NCBI RefSeq assembly: GCF_031460495.1
Contig: NZ_JAVKTS010000006.1
Location: 96,779-160,778, forward strand
Length of the DNA: 64,000 bases
Origin: Tissierella sp.
Lineage (GTDB): Bacteria; Bacillota; Clostridia; Tissierellales; Tissierellaceae
Direction of reading: 5' to 3'
Of this stretch, positions 8,885 through 17,812 are shown piece after piece (positions within the stretch are counted from its first letter, which is position 1; each line of letters starts with the position of its first letter). Below the pieces are notes generated by a model, which was not told the DNA's origin, ran no database searches, and saw nothing but the letters and a program-made list of their open reading frames with translations. The translations under genes and the position numbers were made by a program.

Positions 8885-8904
8885 GCTCCGGGCAATTGAT
8901 TAAT

Positions 8905-10293
8905 TTAAATTCCTAACTTTGATATTCTATATTGGAGTGTTTGTCTTGGAATCTTAAGTAGTTCTGCTGTTTTGGTTATGTTGTTATCTGTTTTATTTAA
9001 AGCTTCTTTAATTAGGGTTCTTTCTGTTTCTTCCATGATTTCATTTAGAGATGATTCATATATATTAGTGTTCTTCTTATATTGTCTAAATTTATATGGC
9101 AGTTCTTCCAATGTTATGTTTTCTACATCATTGATACTCATTATTCCTTCAATTAGATGTTCTAGTTCTCTTACATTACCATCCCATTCATAATTGTGAA
9201 ATATGTCTAGGACTTCCTTTGATATGCCTTTTACATTCTTATCAAACTTTCTATTGAACTTATCTAGGAAATAATTTGAAAGTATTGGAATGTCATCTTT
9301 TCTTTCCCTAAGGGATGGTATTTCAAAGGAAACTACATTTAATCTATAGTAAAGGTCTCTTCTTAGCTGCCTCTTTTCTACTGCTTCCTCTGGTAAAACA
9401 TTTGTTGCTGCAATTATTCTAACATCAACGATTTTGGTATTTGTTGCTCCTACTCTCCTAATTGTGCCATCTTGCAATACTCTAAGTAGCTTTGATTGTA
9501 ATTCTAGGGGCATGGAGTTGATTTCATCTAAAAATAAGGTACCAAAATTTGCTAGTTCAAATAATCCAGGTCTATCTTCCGCTCCAGTAAATCCTCCTTT
9601 GATTGTCCCAAAAAGAATTCCTTCTAATAGGTTTGCTGGCAGCGCTGCACAGTTTTGTGTGATAAATGGCTTAGATCTTCTTGGGCTTGAATTGTGTATG
9701 GAGTGTACAAATAGCTCCTTTCCAGTTCCTGTATCTCCAGATACTAATACGGAAACATCTGATTCTGCAGCCTTTAGGGCAAGATTTTTTAGCCTAAGAA
9801 TTTCCTTGTTTTCTCCTATTATATCTTGCAATGTAAATAGAGCTGACTCCTTATCCTCATTTAGTGATTTCTTTTCTTTCTTGCTACTGTATAGTTTACT
9901 TTGAAGATCTACTATCTTTTCTGACATTTCTCTTACTGTTGTAATATCTATTGATATTTCCAGAGCACCAAGTATCTTTCCCCTGCTAGTAATTGGAATG
10001 GATGAGTTTATAGTTGTAATTTTTTCTCCTTTATAATTTAGAAAGGTTTGCTCTTCTTTATAAATGGGTTCTCCAGTTCGTATAACAGTAAGCAATGTGC
10101 TTGTTTCTTCTGTAAGGGATGGATATATTTCAAGTAAATGTTTGCCTACTACCTTGTCTCTATCTATTCCATCTATGCCTTGAGCAAACTTATTGTAATA
10201 TACAATTATCCCATTCTTATCTATTACATGAACTCCTTCTTCTAGATAATCTAAAATTTCAATTATATTTTCTCGAAAAAACAAATCCTTCAA
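8905..10293 (-). CDS. Sigma-54-dependent activator with PAS sensor, kam operon regulator
   Basis: 462 residues: an N-terminal PAS domain (about 8-118), a coiled linker (120-150), an AAA+ sigma-54 interaction domain (about 155-385) and a C-terminal Fis-type helix-turn-helix (about 425-462). Walker A is GDTGTGKE (186-193) and Walker B LFLDEI (253-258). The sigma-54 contact loop reads GGFTGA (233-238) rather than the usual GAFTGA. There is no receiver domain, so it probably senses a small ligand or redox state through PAS. The start is TTG 10293 behind AAGGAGG. It sits just upstream of the kam promoter on the same strand, so control of lysine fermentation is a strong inference. Confidence 0.9.
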   Translation of the reverse strand: MKDLFFRENIIEILDYLEEGVHVIDKNGIIVYYNKFAQGIDGIDRDKVVGKHLLEIYPSLTEETSTLLTVIRTGEPIYKEEQTFLNYKGEKITTINSSIPITSRGKILGALEISIDITTVREMSEKIVDLQSKLYSSKKEKKSLNEDKESALFTLQDIIGENKEILRLKNLALKAAESDVSVLVSGDTGTGKELFVHSIHNSSPRRSKPFITQNCAALPANLLEGILFGTIKGGFTGAEDRPGLFELANFGTLFLDEINSMPLELQSKLLRVLQDGTIRRVGATNTKIVDVRIIAATNVLPEEAVEKRQLRRDLYYRLNVVSFEIPSLRERKDDIPILSNYFLDKFNRKFDKNVKGISKEVLDIFHNYEWDGNVRELEHLIEGIMSINDVENITLEELPYKFRQYKKNTNIYESSLNEIMEETERTLIKEALNKTDNNITKTAELLKIPRQTLQYRISKLGI

Positions 10294-10340
10294 CTTAATT
10301 CCTCCTTTGGTGCTTAATTTTGGGCAGTAATTGCCAATTT

Positions 10341-10360
10341 TTAGGCACTCCCGTGCCTAA
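10341..10360 (-). terminator. Terminator after murI
   Basis: Stem TTAGGCAC/GTGCCTAA with a 4-base loop directly after the murI stop, followed on the minus strand by AAAAATT. A second small stem (TTGGCA/TGCCCAA) follows. Confidence 0.55.
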
Positions 10361-10362
10361 TA

Positions 10363-11166
10363 TTAAACATCTAATACTACTTTTTCAGTTATTCCTATTT
10401 GTTTTCTGATCATATTTCCACCAATTCTCTTAAATTTCTCTGGATCATCACTTACATAGTATTTGTATATTCCATCTTCTAGCTTTTCATTAAGTAGTCC
10501 TTGTTCCTTTAGGATGTTTTTTGTTAATTTTGCTGTTTCGTAAGCTGGATTTACTAAGGTCACTTTATCACCCATTACCTTGCCTATGGTATATCTTAGG
10601 GCTGGATAATGTGTGCATCCTAATACTAAAGTATCTATATTATGTTCTTTTAATTCTAATAAGTATTTTTGCGCAGCTAGATATGCTACATCTGAATTCT
10701 CCCAGCCTTCTTCTACTATTTGAACAAATAACGGGCATGATACCCCAATTATCTCAGAACTAGGTAGCAATTTTCTTATTTTTTTCTGATAGGAATCGGA
10801 GTTTATTGTGCCTTCTGTACCAATTACGCCTATTGTCCTATTCTTAGTACATGCAGCGGCAGCAAAAGCTCCTGGTTCTACTACTCCTATGATTGGAATA
10901 TCAAACTCTTCCTTAGCTTCTTCCATGGCTAAGGCAGATGCTGTATTACAGGCTATTACTATAGCCTTTATACCCTTAGTCATTAAAAACTTGAAGGACT
11001 CTTTTACATACTTGATTACTGTTTCTTTTGATCTAGTTCCATAGGGAATTCTAGCTGTATCTCCAAAGTATATTATATCCTCACCTGGTAATTGTTCCAT
11101 TATTTCATTTAATACTGTTAACCCACCAATACCTGAATCAAATACTGCAATTGGTCTATTGTCCAT
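10363..11166 (-). CDS. murI: Glutamate racemase
   Basis: Makes D-glutamate for peptidoglycan. 267 residues, the standard length. The N-terminal motif AVFDSGIGGLTVL and the two catalytic cysteine regions ACNTASA (Cys about 73) and GCTHYPAL (Cys about 184) are intact, with Asp in FDSG and His in CTHYP. It lies between the kam regulator and a lipoprotein gene, with terminators on both sides, so it is probably transcribed alone. Confidence 0.96.
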   Translation of the reverse strand: MDNRPIAVFDSGIGGLTVLNEIMEQLPGEDIIYFGDTARIPYGTRSKETVIKYVKESFKFLMTKGIKAIVIACNTASALAMEEAKEEFDIPIIGVVEPGAFAAAACTKNRTIGVIGTEGTINSDSYQKKIRKLLPSSEIIGVSCPLFVQIVEEGWENSDVAYLAAQKYLLELKEHNIDTLVLGCTHYPALRYTIGKVMGDKVTLVNPAYETAKLTKNILKEQGLLNEKLEDGIYKYYVSDDPEKFKRIGGNMIRKQIGITEKVVLDV

Positions 11167-11212
11167 AAAATTTCACCTCATCTCTATTTTACTAATAATA
11201 TATAGATTTTAC

Positions 11213-11247
11213 AAGAAAAAAGAACACTCTAGTGGAGTGTTCTTTTT
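11213..11247 (-). terminator. Terminator after the lipoprotein gene
   Basis: Stem AGAACACTC/GAGTGTTCT with a 5-base loop, with T-runs on both sides, so it can work in both directions. It lies between the lipoprotein stop and the murI start. Confidence 0.85.
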
Positions 11248-11260
11248 TAGAAGTTATTTC

Positions 11261-12481
11261 CTATGGTAGTTGTGGTGCTTCTAGTGTTGGTTCTGCTTCT
11301 GTTTCTACTGGCATGAAGTCATTCATATTTGTCATTTGTGCTTCTAACATTTGCATCACATCAATTGAATTATTCTCATCTACTTTTGGTAATTCTACTC
11401 TTATTACTTTGTTATTGATATTGTAAGCTCTTGACTTGTAGTTGATTTCTAAGTTTAATACACCTTTTGCTTCTTCTCCTAAAAGTTTAGCTATTTGTCC
11501 AATATCTATTCTGAAATCAATAGTACCTGCTTCATGAGTAATATATCCTTTTTCGTTAATACCAAATTCTATAACAATACCTTTTTCTCCTAGTATGGTT
11601 ACATCTTTATAAGTATCCATAAATGTATTGAATTTTGCTTTGATATTTGGCATTTCTTTTTCGATTTTTTCTAATTCCGCATTAATTTCTTCTATAGCTG
11701 CTGCTTTTTCTTCTTCTGGAAGATTTACCATGTTTATGACTACATCCATGTATTCTTTTATAAATTCCATTGTATCTTCATCATCCATGAAGTAGTTTCC
11801 TGTATATCTTATTAAATCTTTTAATTCAGCGTCGTCTATTGTTAATTCATAGATAGTTAAATTTTTTCCATCAACAATTCTTTTTTCTTTTTCTTTTACT
11901 ATTTCAAATCCTGGTTTAAATTTCTCTACCATGTCTTTAAAATATTCTTCCATCTTAGGTTGTAATTCCTTGCTCCATTCCATCAGCTCATTGAAGTTAA
12001 TTTCTTCACTTGTAGAATTCATCAATTCACTCATATCATATACTAAGTATTCCTTAGCAGGATCTGGTGTAATAAAACCCATTAGCATGGCTGGAATCTT
12101 GATAACTTCAAATATTTCAGGACTATCGCCAGACATATCTGTATCAACCCATATACTTATGTCTTCATTGATTAAACCTTGAACATTTAAATTCATATCC
12201 ACCTTAGCTTTAGCAACTGTCTTATCTTCATTTTGTACCATTCTTTGTTTTAATGTAAGTTTTGACATATTGATTAATGCCATTACTTGTTCTATGTTTG
12301 CTTGCTGGTCTTCTGGGAAACCTTCTGCATTTAAATTAAAACTAATTTCTGAACTTGAATCCATTGAAGATATGTCTTGCATCTTGCTAAAAGCATTAAA
12401 AAGTTTTTGCTCATCATTTACACATGCAGTCAAACTCATTGCTATTACTAATATTAATGCTATTATTGATATTTTCTTCAT
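11261..12481 (-). CDS. Lipoprotein of unknown function
   Basis: About 406 residues with a type II signal peptide: MKKISIIALILVIAMSLTAC, the lipobox LTAC giving the lipidated Cys at residue 20. The mature protein is acidic, with repeated Asn/Glu-rich beta-strand stretches. It is anchored outside the membrane. The overall pattern resembles lipoproteins of Clostridia that fold like LolA/LppX-type barrels; that is only an impression. The start at ATG 12481 is preferred because AGGGGG is 9 nt upstream; an ATG two codons earlier is only 3 nt from it. The gene is monocistronic, between two terminators. Function not recognised. Confidence 0.85.
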   Translation of the reverse strand: MKKISIIALILVIAMSLTACVNDEQKLFNAFSKMQDISSMDSSSEISFNLNAEGFPEDQQANIEQVMALINMSKLTLKQRMVQNEDKTVAKAKVDMNLNVQGLINEDISIWVDTDMSGDSPEIFEVIKIPAMLMGFITPDPAKEYLVYDMSELMNSTSEEINFNELMEWSKELQPKMEEYFKDMVEKFKPGFEIVKEKEKRIVDGKNLTIYELTIDDAELKDLIRYTGNYFMDDEDTMEFIKEYMDVVINMVNLPEEEKAAAIEEINAELEKIEKEMPNIKAKFNTFMDTYKDVTILGEKGIVIEFGINEKGYITHEAGTIDFRIDIGQIAKLLGEEAKGVLNLEINYKSRAYNINNKVIRVELPKVDENNSIDVMQMLEAQMTNMNDFMPVETEAEPTLEAPQLP

Positions 12482-12605
12482 ACCCATATACCCCCTAAAT
12501 TATTTGCACATATTATGTACATGTATTTGTTGTTATTATTATAACATTTCAGTTTCTATCTTACAAGGATTATTGGAATAATGTGACTTTAGTAACTTTA
12601 TTTGT

Positions 12606-12639
12606 CAAGAGGTTGAATATAAAACTCTCCAACCTCTTG
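12606..12639 (-). terminator. Terminator after ypeB
   Basis: Ten-base perfect arms CAAGAGGTTG/CAACCTCTTG with a 14-base loop lie 6 bases after the ypeB stop. The trailing T-run is weak. Confidence 0.6.
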
Positions 12640-12644
12640 ATTCT

Positions 12645-14012
12645 CTAGAATGTTAGTGTACCATTTTCATCTTTTATTATCTGCAATATTTGCTCCTCTT
12701 TGCCATCTAAAGCATTTATATATATAATGAAATCCGAGTCATTATATTTGCCTTTGAATTCATAGCAAAGGATTTCATTTTTACCCTTTGGTATTAAGGC
12801 TAATCTGATGGAGTCTATGTTAAAATTAGTCTTTACCTTGGATTTTGCTTCCTCTTGGTCTATATGTGGAGTATCAATAGTTCTATTATGATGATTCATG
12901 TAATATGCTGATGCATCAAATCCTACTATTTCACCTGTATCTAAGGCTACTTTTACCTTGATCAAATCTGGGTAAATGGTTACATCATTTTCCTTATATG
13001 CAAAGTTAAACAATATGGTTCCATCATATTTTAGAGAATAATTAGGCTCCATACCATCAAAACCTTTCTCTTTTAAATAATTTGATGCCTTTTCCTCTGC
13101 ATTCTTTATAGATAGTTTTGCGTTAGATACTGCCCTTGGATTTACCATCCATACTACTTTACCACCCTTTTTCGATACAGCCAAGTAAACCGCTAAGTCC
13201 TTTTGTTGGTTTTGTGGATATATATGGAATGTATGAGAAGGGATTTTCACTTCATTAATATTTTCTCCTTCTTCAAACAATTCCACATCACTAACCTTAT
13301 TCTTTCCAAAAAACTCTTCTGCAACGGACCTAGCTTTCTCTACTGACACATCATTATCCGGAAGCCCTACGGGTTTCCTGTTTAAAATTTGGTCTGAAAA
13401 GGGACCATCATATATTAATTCTGGTGACTTACCCACTTGTTTATCTAAGTTTATCAAGGATGTCTGAAATACGTTTTCATCCCCTTGTTTTATTTTTTTA
13501 GTTTGTTTATTGCTCATTGATGCTACTAAAAAGTTTGATTCTCTTAAACTATCTTGAAGCTTGGATAGCTCTCCATTAAATGAAGCTGCATTGGCTTGAA
13601 GACCGTTTAAGGCTTCTCTTTGTTCATCTGTGACTTCTTCTCCTTGGAGATGCCTTTGTATCAAATATGAGGAATAATCTCCTGCCTGAGTTAAGAACTT
13701 CTCTGTTTTTGCTGTTTCTGCGTGAGTAATTGGCATTTGACCTAGTTTATCCTTTGCAGAAAATGCTTCGCTCATTATTTGAGAAAACAATACTATATTT
13801 TGCTCTTTTGAATTAGCGACTAAGGCTTTGGATAAGTTTACTTGAACATTTTCCACATGCTTTTTTACATCAAAGAACAAATTTTGATAGTGATTTTCCA
13901 ATGCAATTTCATGCTGTCTTCTTACTTGATTTTGATTATATCCCCACACTAAGGCTGCAACTAGTAGTAGACTTAGTAGACTAGGGGCAATTAAATGCCT
14001 TCTATTATTCAT
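12645..14012 (-). CDS. ypeB: Germination protein YpeB
   Basis: Spore protein that is needed to stabilise and localise the cortex hydrolase SleB. 455 residues. An N-terminal membrane anchor (LLSLLLVAALVWGY, about 12-25) is followed by a helical coiled region (about 35-190) and C-terminal PepSY-like domains (about 215-455), where repeats such as KARSVAEEFFGK and NAEEKASNYLKEKGF mark the domain starts. It lies 10 bp downstream of sleB, the conserved sleB-ypeB order. Probably expressed in the forespore, as in Bacillus; no forespore promoter was verified. Confidence 0.93.
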   Translation of the reverse strand: MNNRRHLIAPSLLSLLLVAALVWGYNQNQVRRQHEIALENHYQNLFFDVKKHVENVQVNLSKALVANSKEQNIVLFSQIMSEAFSAKDKLGQMPITHAETAKTEKFLTQAGDYSSYLIQRHLQGEEVTDEQREALNGLQANAASFNGELSKLQDSLRESNFLVASMSNKQTKKIKQGDENVFQTSLINLDKQVGKSPELIYDGPFSDQILNRKPVGLPDNDVSVEKARSVAEEFFGKNKVSDVELFEEGENINEVKIPSHTFHIYPQNQQKDLAVYLAVSKKGGKVVWMVNPRAVSNAKLSIKNAEEKASNYLKEKGFDGMEPNYSLKYDGTILFNFAYKENDVTIYPDLIKVKVALDTGEIVGFDASAYYMNHHNRTIDTPHIDQEEAKSKVKTNFNIDSIRLALIPKGKNEILCYEFKGKYNDSDFIIYINALDGKEEQILQIIKDENGTLTF

Positions 14013-14022
14013 TTCTTACCTC

Positions 14023-14733
14023 CTATAAGCCAAACCAGTGTTTCCCGATTTTAAGCATTACTTTTCTTGACCATATCCATTTAGATGTTGCTGTAGCTGG
14101 ATTCCAGTAGTACAAACATCCATAGGTAGGATCCCAACCATTTAAGGCATCTCTTGCAGCTTTTATGGAATCTTTATTTGGAGTTAAATTTATTTGTCCA
14201 TCAGCTACTGCAGTGAATGCCAATGGCTGATATACTACTCCTGCTACTGTATTTGGGAAGGATTGGCTTCTTGTTCTATTTAATACTACTGCTGCTACTG
14301 CTACTTTACCTACATATGGTTCTCCCCTAGCCTCCCCATGAATAGTTCTAGCTAACAAATACTCATCAGCACTTCTATTGACACCTTGAGTTGATGCAGT
14401 TGTAGATGTAGTTGCCATACCTAATGCTTTAGCAGTGGATGGTCCTACTACTCCATCTACGGTTAACCCATTTTTAGCTTGAAATTTCCTAACGGCTCTA
14501 TAGGTTCTTGCTCCATATACTCCGTCTACTGATCCATCATAATATCTCCATCTCAAGAGTTTATCCTGTACAGTTCTCACATCCTGCCCCTGTGAGCCCC
14601 AATACAGAGTCCTTGGTGCAAACAATGCATTATACCTTGATGCTGTTTGAACAGGCTTTTTTGGCTCATAGAATAGGAAAATTGAAAGAAAAAGCATAAC
14701 AAATACTGTGGTTAATATAACAAATCTTTTCAA
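14023..14733 (-). CDS. sleB: Spore cortex-lytic enzyme SleB
   Basis: Lytic transglycosylase that degrades muramic-lactam cortex peptidoglycan at germination. 236 residues from TTG 14733, chosen because GGAG lies 8 nt before it; the ATG seven codons earlier has no ribosome site. Order of parts: signal or anchor segment (FVILTTVFVMLFLSIFLFY), a peptidoglycan-binding domain (about 43-105, with GSQGQDVRTVQDKL and VDGVYGARTYRAVRKFQ) and the SleB hydrolase domain (about 120-236). The catalytic Glu lies in TIHGEARGE. The C-terminal WIWSRKVMLKIGKHWFG is typical. First gene of the sleB-ypeB pair. Confidence 0.95.
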   Translation of the reverse strand: MKRFVILTTVFVMLFLSIFLFYEPKKPVQTASRYNALFAPRTLYWGSQGQDVRTVQDKLLRWRYYDGSVDGVYGARTYRAVRKFQAKNGLTVDGVVGPSTAKALGMATTSTTASTQGVNRSADEYLLARTIHGEARGEPYVGKVAVAAVVLNRTRSQSFPNTVAGVVYQPLAFTAVADGQINLTPNKDSIKAARDALNGWDPTYGCLYYWNPATATSKWIWSRKVMLKIGKHWFGL

Positions 14734-14826
14734 TGTCTTTTCTCCTTTCATCATTTTTCTTAAAAATGCTTTGTAGTAGCTTTTTCTTATTTTTAGTATT
14801 ATTTCATTTTTTATACATTAAATTTA

Positions 14827-14871
14827 AATAAGTTTGGAAATCGGTGCCAGGCACCAAAATCCAAACTTATT
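14827..14871. repeat. 45-bp palindromic repeat, GGTGCC family, copy 2
   Basis: AATAAGTTT/AAACTTATT arms with the core GGTGCCAGGCACC. The inner arm bases (GGAAAT against ATCC) are mostly paired. The spoIIR stop codon (14867-14869) lies within its right arm. Confidence 0.8.
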
Positions 14872-15463
14872 CTTTTAGTTTATTAATGAGGTCTACTATT
14901 TTCCACTTTAGCTTCAATGGTGGTTCTTGGTCTTTGTCTATGGTTACCCCTAGTTCTTCTTCTATGTTATATGCTACTGAATGGGTAATATCTGCAAAGC
15001 ATAGTGGTGGAAACATTATGCACCACCAGTTTTGACCTTTCCCTTCTCCTAAGGTAATTAACAAAGTTTCATATTTTCCTGCTGGTAATACTAAATTTCC
15101 ATATTTCCGTGTAGGAAAAGTGTCTTGCCCTAAAGTCACTGCTACCGAATAATCTTCCCCTTCTTTTTTTATGACTTTCTCTGTTATTGCTTTCATTTCA
15201 GTAATATTATTCTTGATTATGTTTCTACTTTCATCTAGCGATTTGGTAGACTCAAATTTCTCTCCCATTTCCTTTAATATCTCATCTCTTATCTTAAGTT
15301 TTAATGCTTGATCTTCCTCTTTATCACTATTTGCTCTTATATGGAATCTGATGATTTCATCCTTGTAGCCTTCTTTAGCATTTGCCTCTATTAATGGATG
15401 AGCTAAATAAGTATAAGAGATAATAAATAAAGATAATAGCAGTATTGTTTTTTTATATTTCAT
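14867..15463 (-). CDS. spoIIR: Stage II sporulation protein R
   Basis: Secreted forespore signal that triggers processing of pro-sigma-E by SpoIIGA in the mother cell. 198 residues from ATG 15463, which has AAGGAAA and AGGGGG upstream; a longer frame to 15562 runs through a repeat and is not believed. A signal peptide (TILLLSLFIISYTYLAHPLIEA) is followed by the family core: IIRFHIRANSDKEEDQALKLKIRDEIL (N-terminal) and WWCIMFPPLCFAD (about residue 150), both diagnostic. It is monocistronic, with a GGGACA repeat upstream and a GGTGCC palindrome at its end. Confidence 0.93.
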   Translation of the reverse strand: MKYKKTILLLSLFIISYTYLAHPLIEANAKEGYKDEIIRFHIRANSDKEEDQALKLKIRDEILKEMGEKFESTKSLDESRNIIKNNITEMKAITEKVIKKEGEDYSVAVTLGQDTFPTRKYGNLVLPAGKYETLLITLGEGKGQNWWCIMFPPLCFADITHSVAYNIEEELGVTIDKDQEPPLKLKWKIVDLINKLKE

Positions 15464-15539
15464 TTTCCTTGGCCCCCTAACTTGTCCTTTTCTATTAGTA
15501 ATTCTTGCCAAAGATCTAATTTCTATACATAAATATTTA

Positions 15540-15589
15540 GGACAACAGGAGTAGTGTCCCATGGGACACTACTCCTGCCCCTCTGTCCC
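15540..15589. repeat. GGGACA repeat, inverted pair (copy 4)
   Basis: Two copies head to head: GGACAACAGGAGTAGTGTCCC and GGGACACTACTCCTG plus CCCCTCTGTCCC. They form a long perfect hairpin between gerC and spoIIR. Confidence 0.75.
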
Positions 15590-15596
15590 GCTCTCC

Positions 15597-16718
15597 CTAT
15601 TTTATTAATCCTACTCTTCTAAGTCTAGGAGTTACATTTACCTCTATTTCCATTTCCGAGAATACTTCATCCCAATCTTGGGATACTTCTTTCCATATCT
15701 TAGGGTGGAATTTGGATATATATTCTCTGACACCTATTACATCTGCTTTATGCTCTTTTTGTAATACTTCCAATGTATGATTTATTTCTTTTTCCATTAC
15801 TTCTTTAATTGATTTTTCCATATTTTTAAGTTTTTCTTCTCCATCTATCTCTGGCTTGTCTCTTATTATATATTCCTGCAAAGATCCTTGTGTTTCTATA
15901 TCTATTTTAAATTTTAGATTTTTTTCACCTTTTATTAGCTTTCTCTTCATATTTTGTCCTGTTATTTCATAGGACAATGTGGCATCATTATATGGTGCGT
16001 CTATTATTCCAGTCTTCACTTCACCTACAAGAAATGTAATCCCTCTGTTTTCCACTTCCCCTATATGCCCTACTACTTCATAATCTTTAATTATACATCC
16101 TCCAAAAACCTTAAGATCATTATTTTCAACCTTTATTCTAGGCACTATTACTGCTCCTTGATCCATGCCTTGGATGAAGTCTGTTAGAGGTTTTGATCTA
16201 TATCTAACTGAAGAACCAGTATTGTTAAGCAAAGTATATACAGTCCCTTCTATAACTTCTTGTTTTGTAGCTTTAGGCACGGATTTAAGTACATCTTCAG
16301 CTTTCCCTTCTGCTGTTGCAATTAATAGTTTTTTGTTTATAACATAATCTCTACTTAGCCCATCCAAGATTTCCCTCATCCTATGTGAATCATTTGCAAG
16401 TTCTTCACCTATTATTAATGCTCTTATATGTTTGAAGTAAAATGGATATTGTACTATGTGGGACATTTTTTTAGTTCCTTCAAAAATAGAAGTTGCAGGA
16501 ATTGAGACTACAAATACTCTTTCTTGTTGGGTTGCATTTTTTCCTATGGCATTAATATTGAGGTAAGATATTGTTAATATATAATCCTCTCCCTCATCAT
16601 GATTTAAATCTACACCTATTGAATAGGGAAATATCCTTTGATTTATTTCCACCATATCCCAACATCCTGTAGTTAATATTAGTATAGCTATTATTATAAT
16701 CAACAGTATTTTCTTCAT
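15597..16718 (-). CDS. Germinant receptor lipoprotein, GerC family
   Basis: C component of a spore germinant receptor, lipid-anchored to the outer face of the inner spore membrane. 373 residues. Signal peptide MKKILLIIIIAILILTTGC gives lipidated Cys19; the WDMVEINQRIFPYSIGVDL stretch just after is diagnostic of Ger(x)C. It starts right after the gerB stop (16719), so translation of the two is coupled. Last gene of the gerA-gerB-gerC operon. The germinant cannot be told from the sequence. Confidence 0.93.
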   Translation of the reverse strand: MKKILLIIIIAILILTTGCWDMVEINQRIFPYSIGVDLNHDEGEDYILTISYLNINAIGKNATQQERVFVVSIPATSIFEGTKKMSHIVQYPFYFKHIRALIIGEELANDSHRMREILDGLSRDYVINKKLLIATAEGKAEDVLKSVPKATKQEVIEGTVYTLLNNTGSSVRYRSKPLTDFIQGMDQGAVIVPRIKVENNDLKVFGGCIIKDYEVVGHIGEVENRGITFLVGEVKTGIIDAPYNDATLSYEITGQNMKRKLIKGEKNLKFKIDIETQGSLQEYIIRDKPEIDGEEKLKNMEKSIKEVMEKEINHTLEVLQKEHKADVIGVREYISKFHPKIWKEVSQDWDEVFSEMEIEVNVTPRLRRVGLIK

Positions 16719-17810
16719 TTAAGCCCTCCTCCTCGTTTTATAATATCCAATACAGTAGATTATCATAGGCATCAAAATTGCTGAGAACAGACCTGCATAA
16801 TTGAGGACTTTTCCTAACTTACTACTGAGTTCTATGATGTTCTGAGGCATTAGAGCTATTATGTATATTAAAGGCAAAAGAGGTAAAATAAATAGGTCTT
16901 GAGATTTAGTGCTACATAGATTTGAGAGGATTTTTCCTCCTGCATAGTAAAATGGCGCTATTGACCCAAAAACAATTATGACCCAAATTGCCACCACTAG
17001 GCCATCTAAATTTTCAATGAAAAATCCAGGTAAATCAATCTCCTTAATCAAAGATAATGTAGGGAAGGTTTGCCTTTGTAAATGACTAAGTCCATATTGA
17101 GATAATGATATTACGAATATAACCGTATACACCAGTATTACAAGAGCAATACCCATAAGACTTGATTTTAAAGTCTTTTCTCTTTCCTCTGCAAAAGGCA
17201 GCACAAATAATAATATTTCGAATCCCATATAGCTAAAAAAGGTGGTTTGTATACCCTTCGGTAGTTGTTTGATGCTGGATTGGAATACTGGCAACATATT
17301 TGTAAAATCTAACTCTGCTAAAGTTACTAGAGTCAAAAGTATTATAAATCCTATTACGATAGGATAGATATGATATCCAGCTCTACTAATGATTTGAACA
17401 TCTAGTCTTGCTATATAGGATGTGGCAATGATAAATGTAACTATTATAATCTCTGTTGGTGTAGTGAGTAACAAGAATGCTTTTATCATCTCAGCAAGAT
17501 TTCTTGCCACAGATGCACTTACAAGAATGCAATCAAATAATAATACTATAAGAAAGATATTAAATATCCATTTCCCTAGAACCTCTCTCCCAATTTGGAA
17601 GAAATCTTTATTTGGATAAAGTTCAAATATCTTGTTTATAATTATTAAGAATGGAATTACTAGTAATCCTGATAGTATTATAGCTATCCATCCATCATTT
17701 CCCATAACTAATGATATTTCATTTGGTAGTGTTAGTATTCCTACCCCAACTACCGTGGAAACCACTAGAGCTTTTATTTGTTTAGATGATATCTGATTAA
17801 TATTTTTCAT
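16719..17810 (-). CDS. Germinant receptor permease, GerB family
   Basis: B component of a spore germinant receptor, related to amino-acid permeases of the APC superfamily. 363 residues with about ten membrane segments and the typical N-terminus ISSKQIKALVVSTVVGVGILTLPNEI. It lies 2 bp after gerA and is adjacent to gerC, the standard A-B-C order. In Bacillus this subunit binds the germinant; which ligand is bound here is unknown. Confidence 0.93.
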   Translation of the reverse strand: MKNINQISSKQIKALVVSTVVGVGILTLPNEISLVMGNDGWIAIILSGLLVIPFLIIINKIFELYPNKDFFQIGREVLGKWIFNIFLIVLLFDCILVSASVARNLAEMIKAFLLLTTPTEIIIVTFIIATSYIARLDVQIISRAGYHIYPIVIGFIILLTLVTLAELDFTNMLPVFQSSIKQLPKGIQTTFFSYMGFEILLFVLPFAEEREKTLKSSLMGIALVILVYTVIFVISLSQYGLSHLQRQTFPTLSLIKEIDLPGFFIENLDGLVVAIWVIIVFGSIAPFYYAGGKILSNLCSTKSQDLFILPLLPLIYIIALMPQNIIELSSKLGKVLNYAGLFSAILMPMIIYCIGYYKTRRRA

Positions 17811-17812
17811 TA

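Noticed and set aside
8695..8895. 66-codon minus-strand ORF upstream of kdd
   Set aside because: It covers repeat, dyads and AT-rich spacer, has no ribosome site and no family resemblance.
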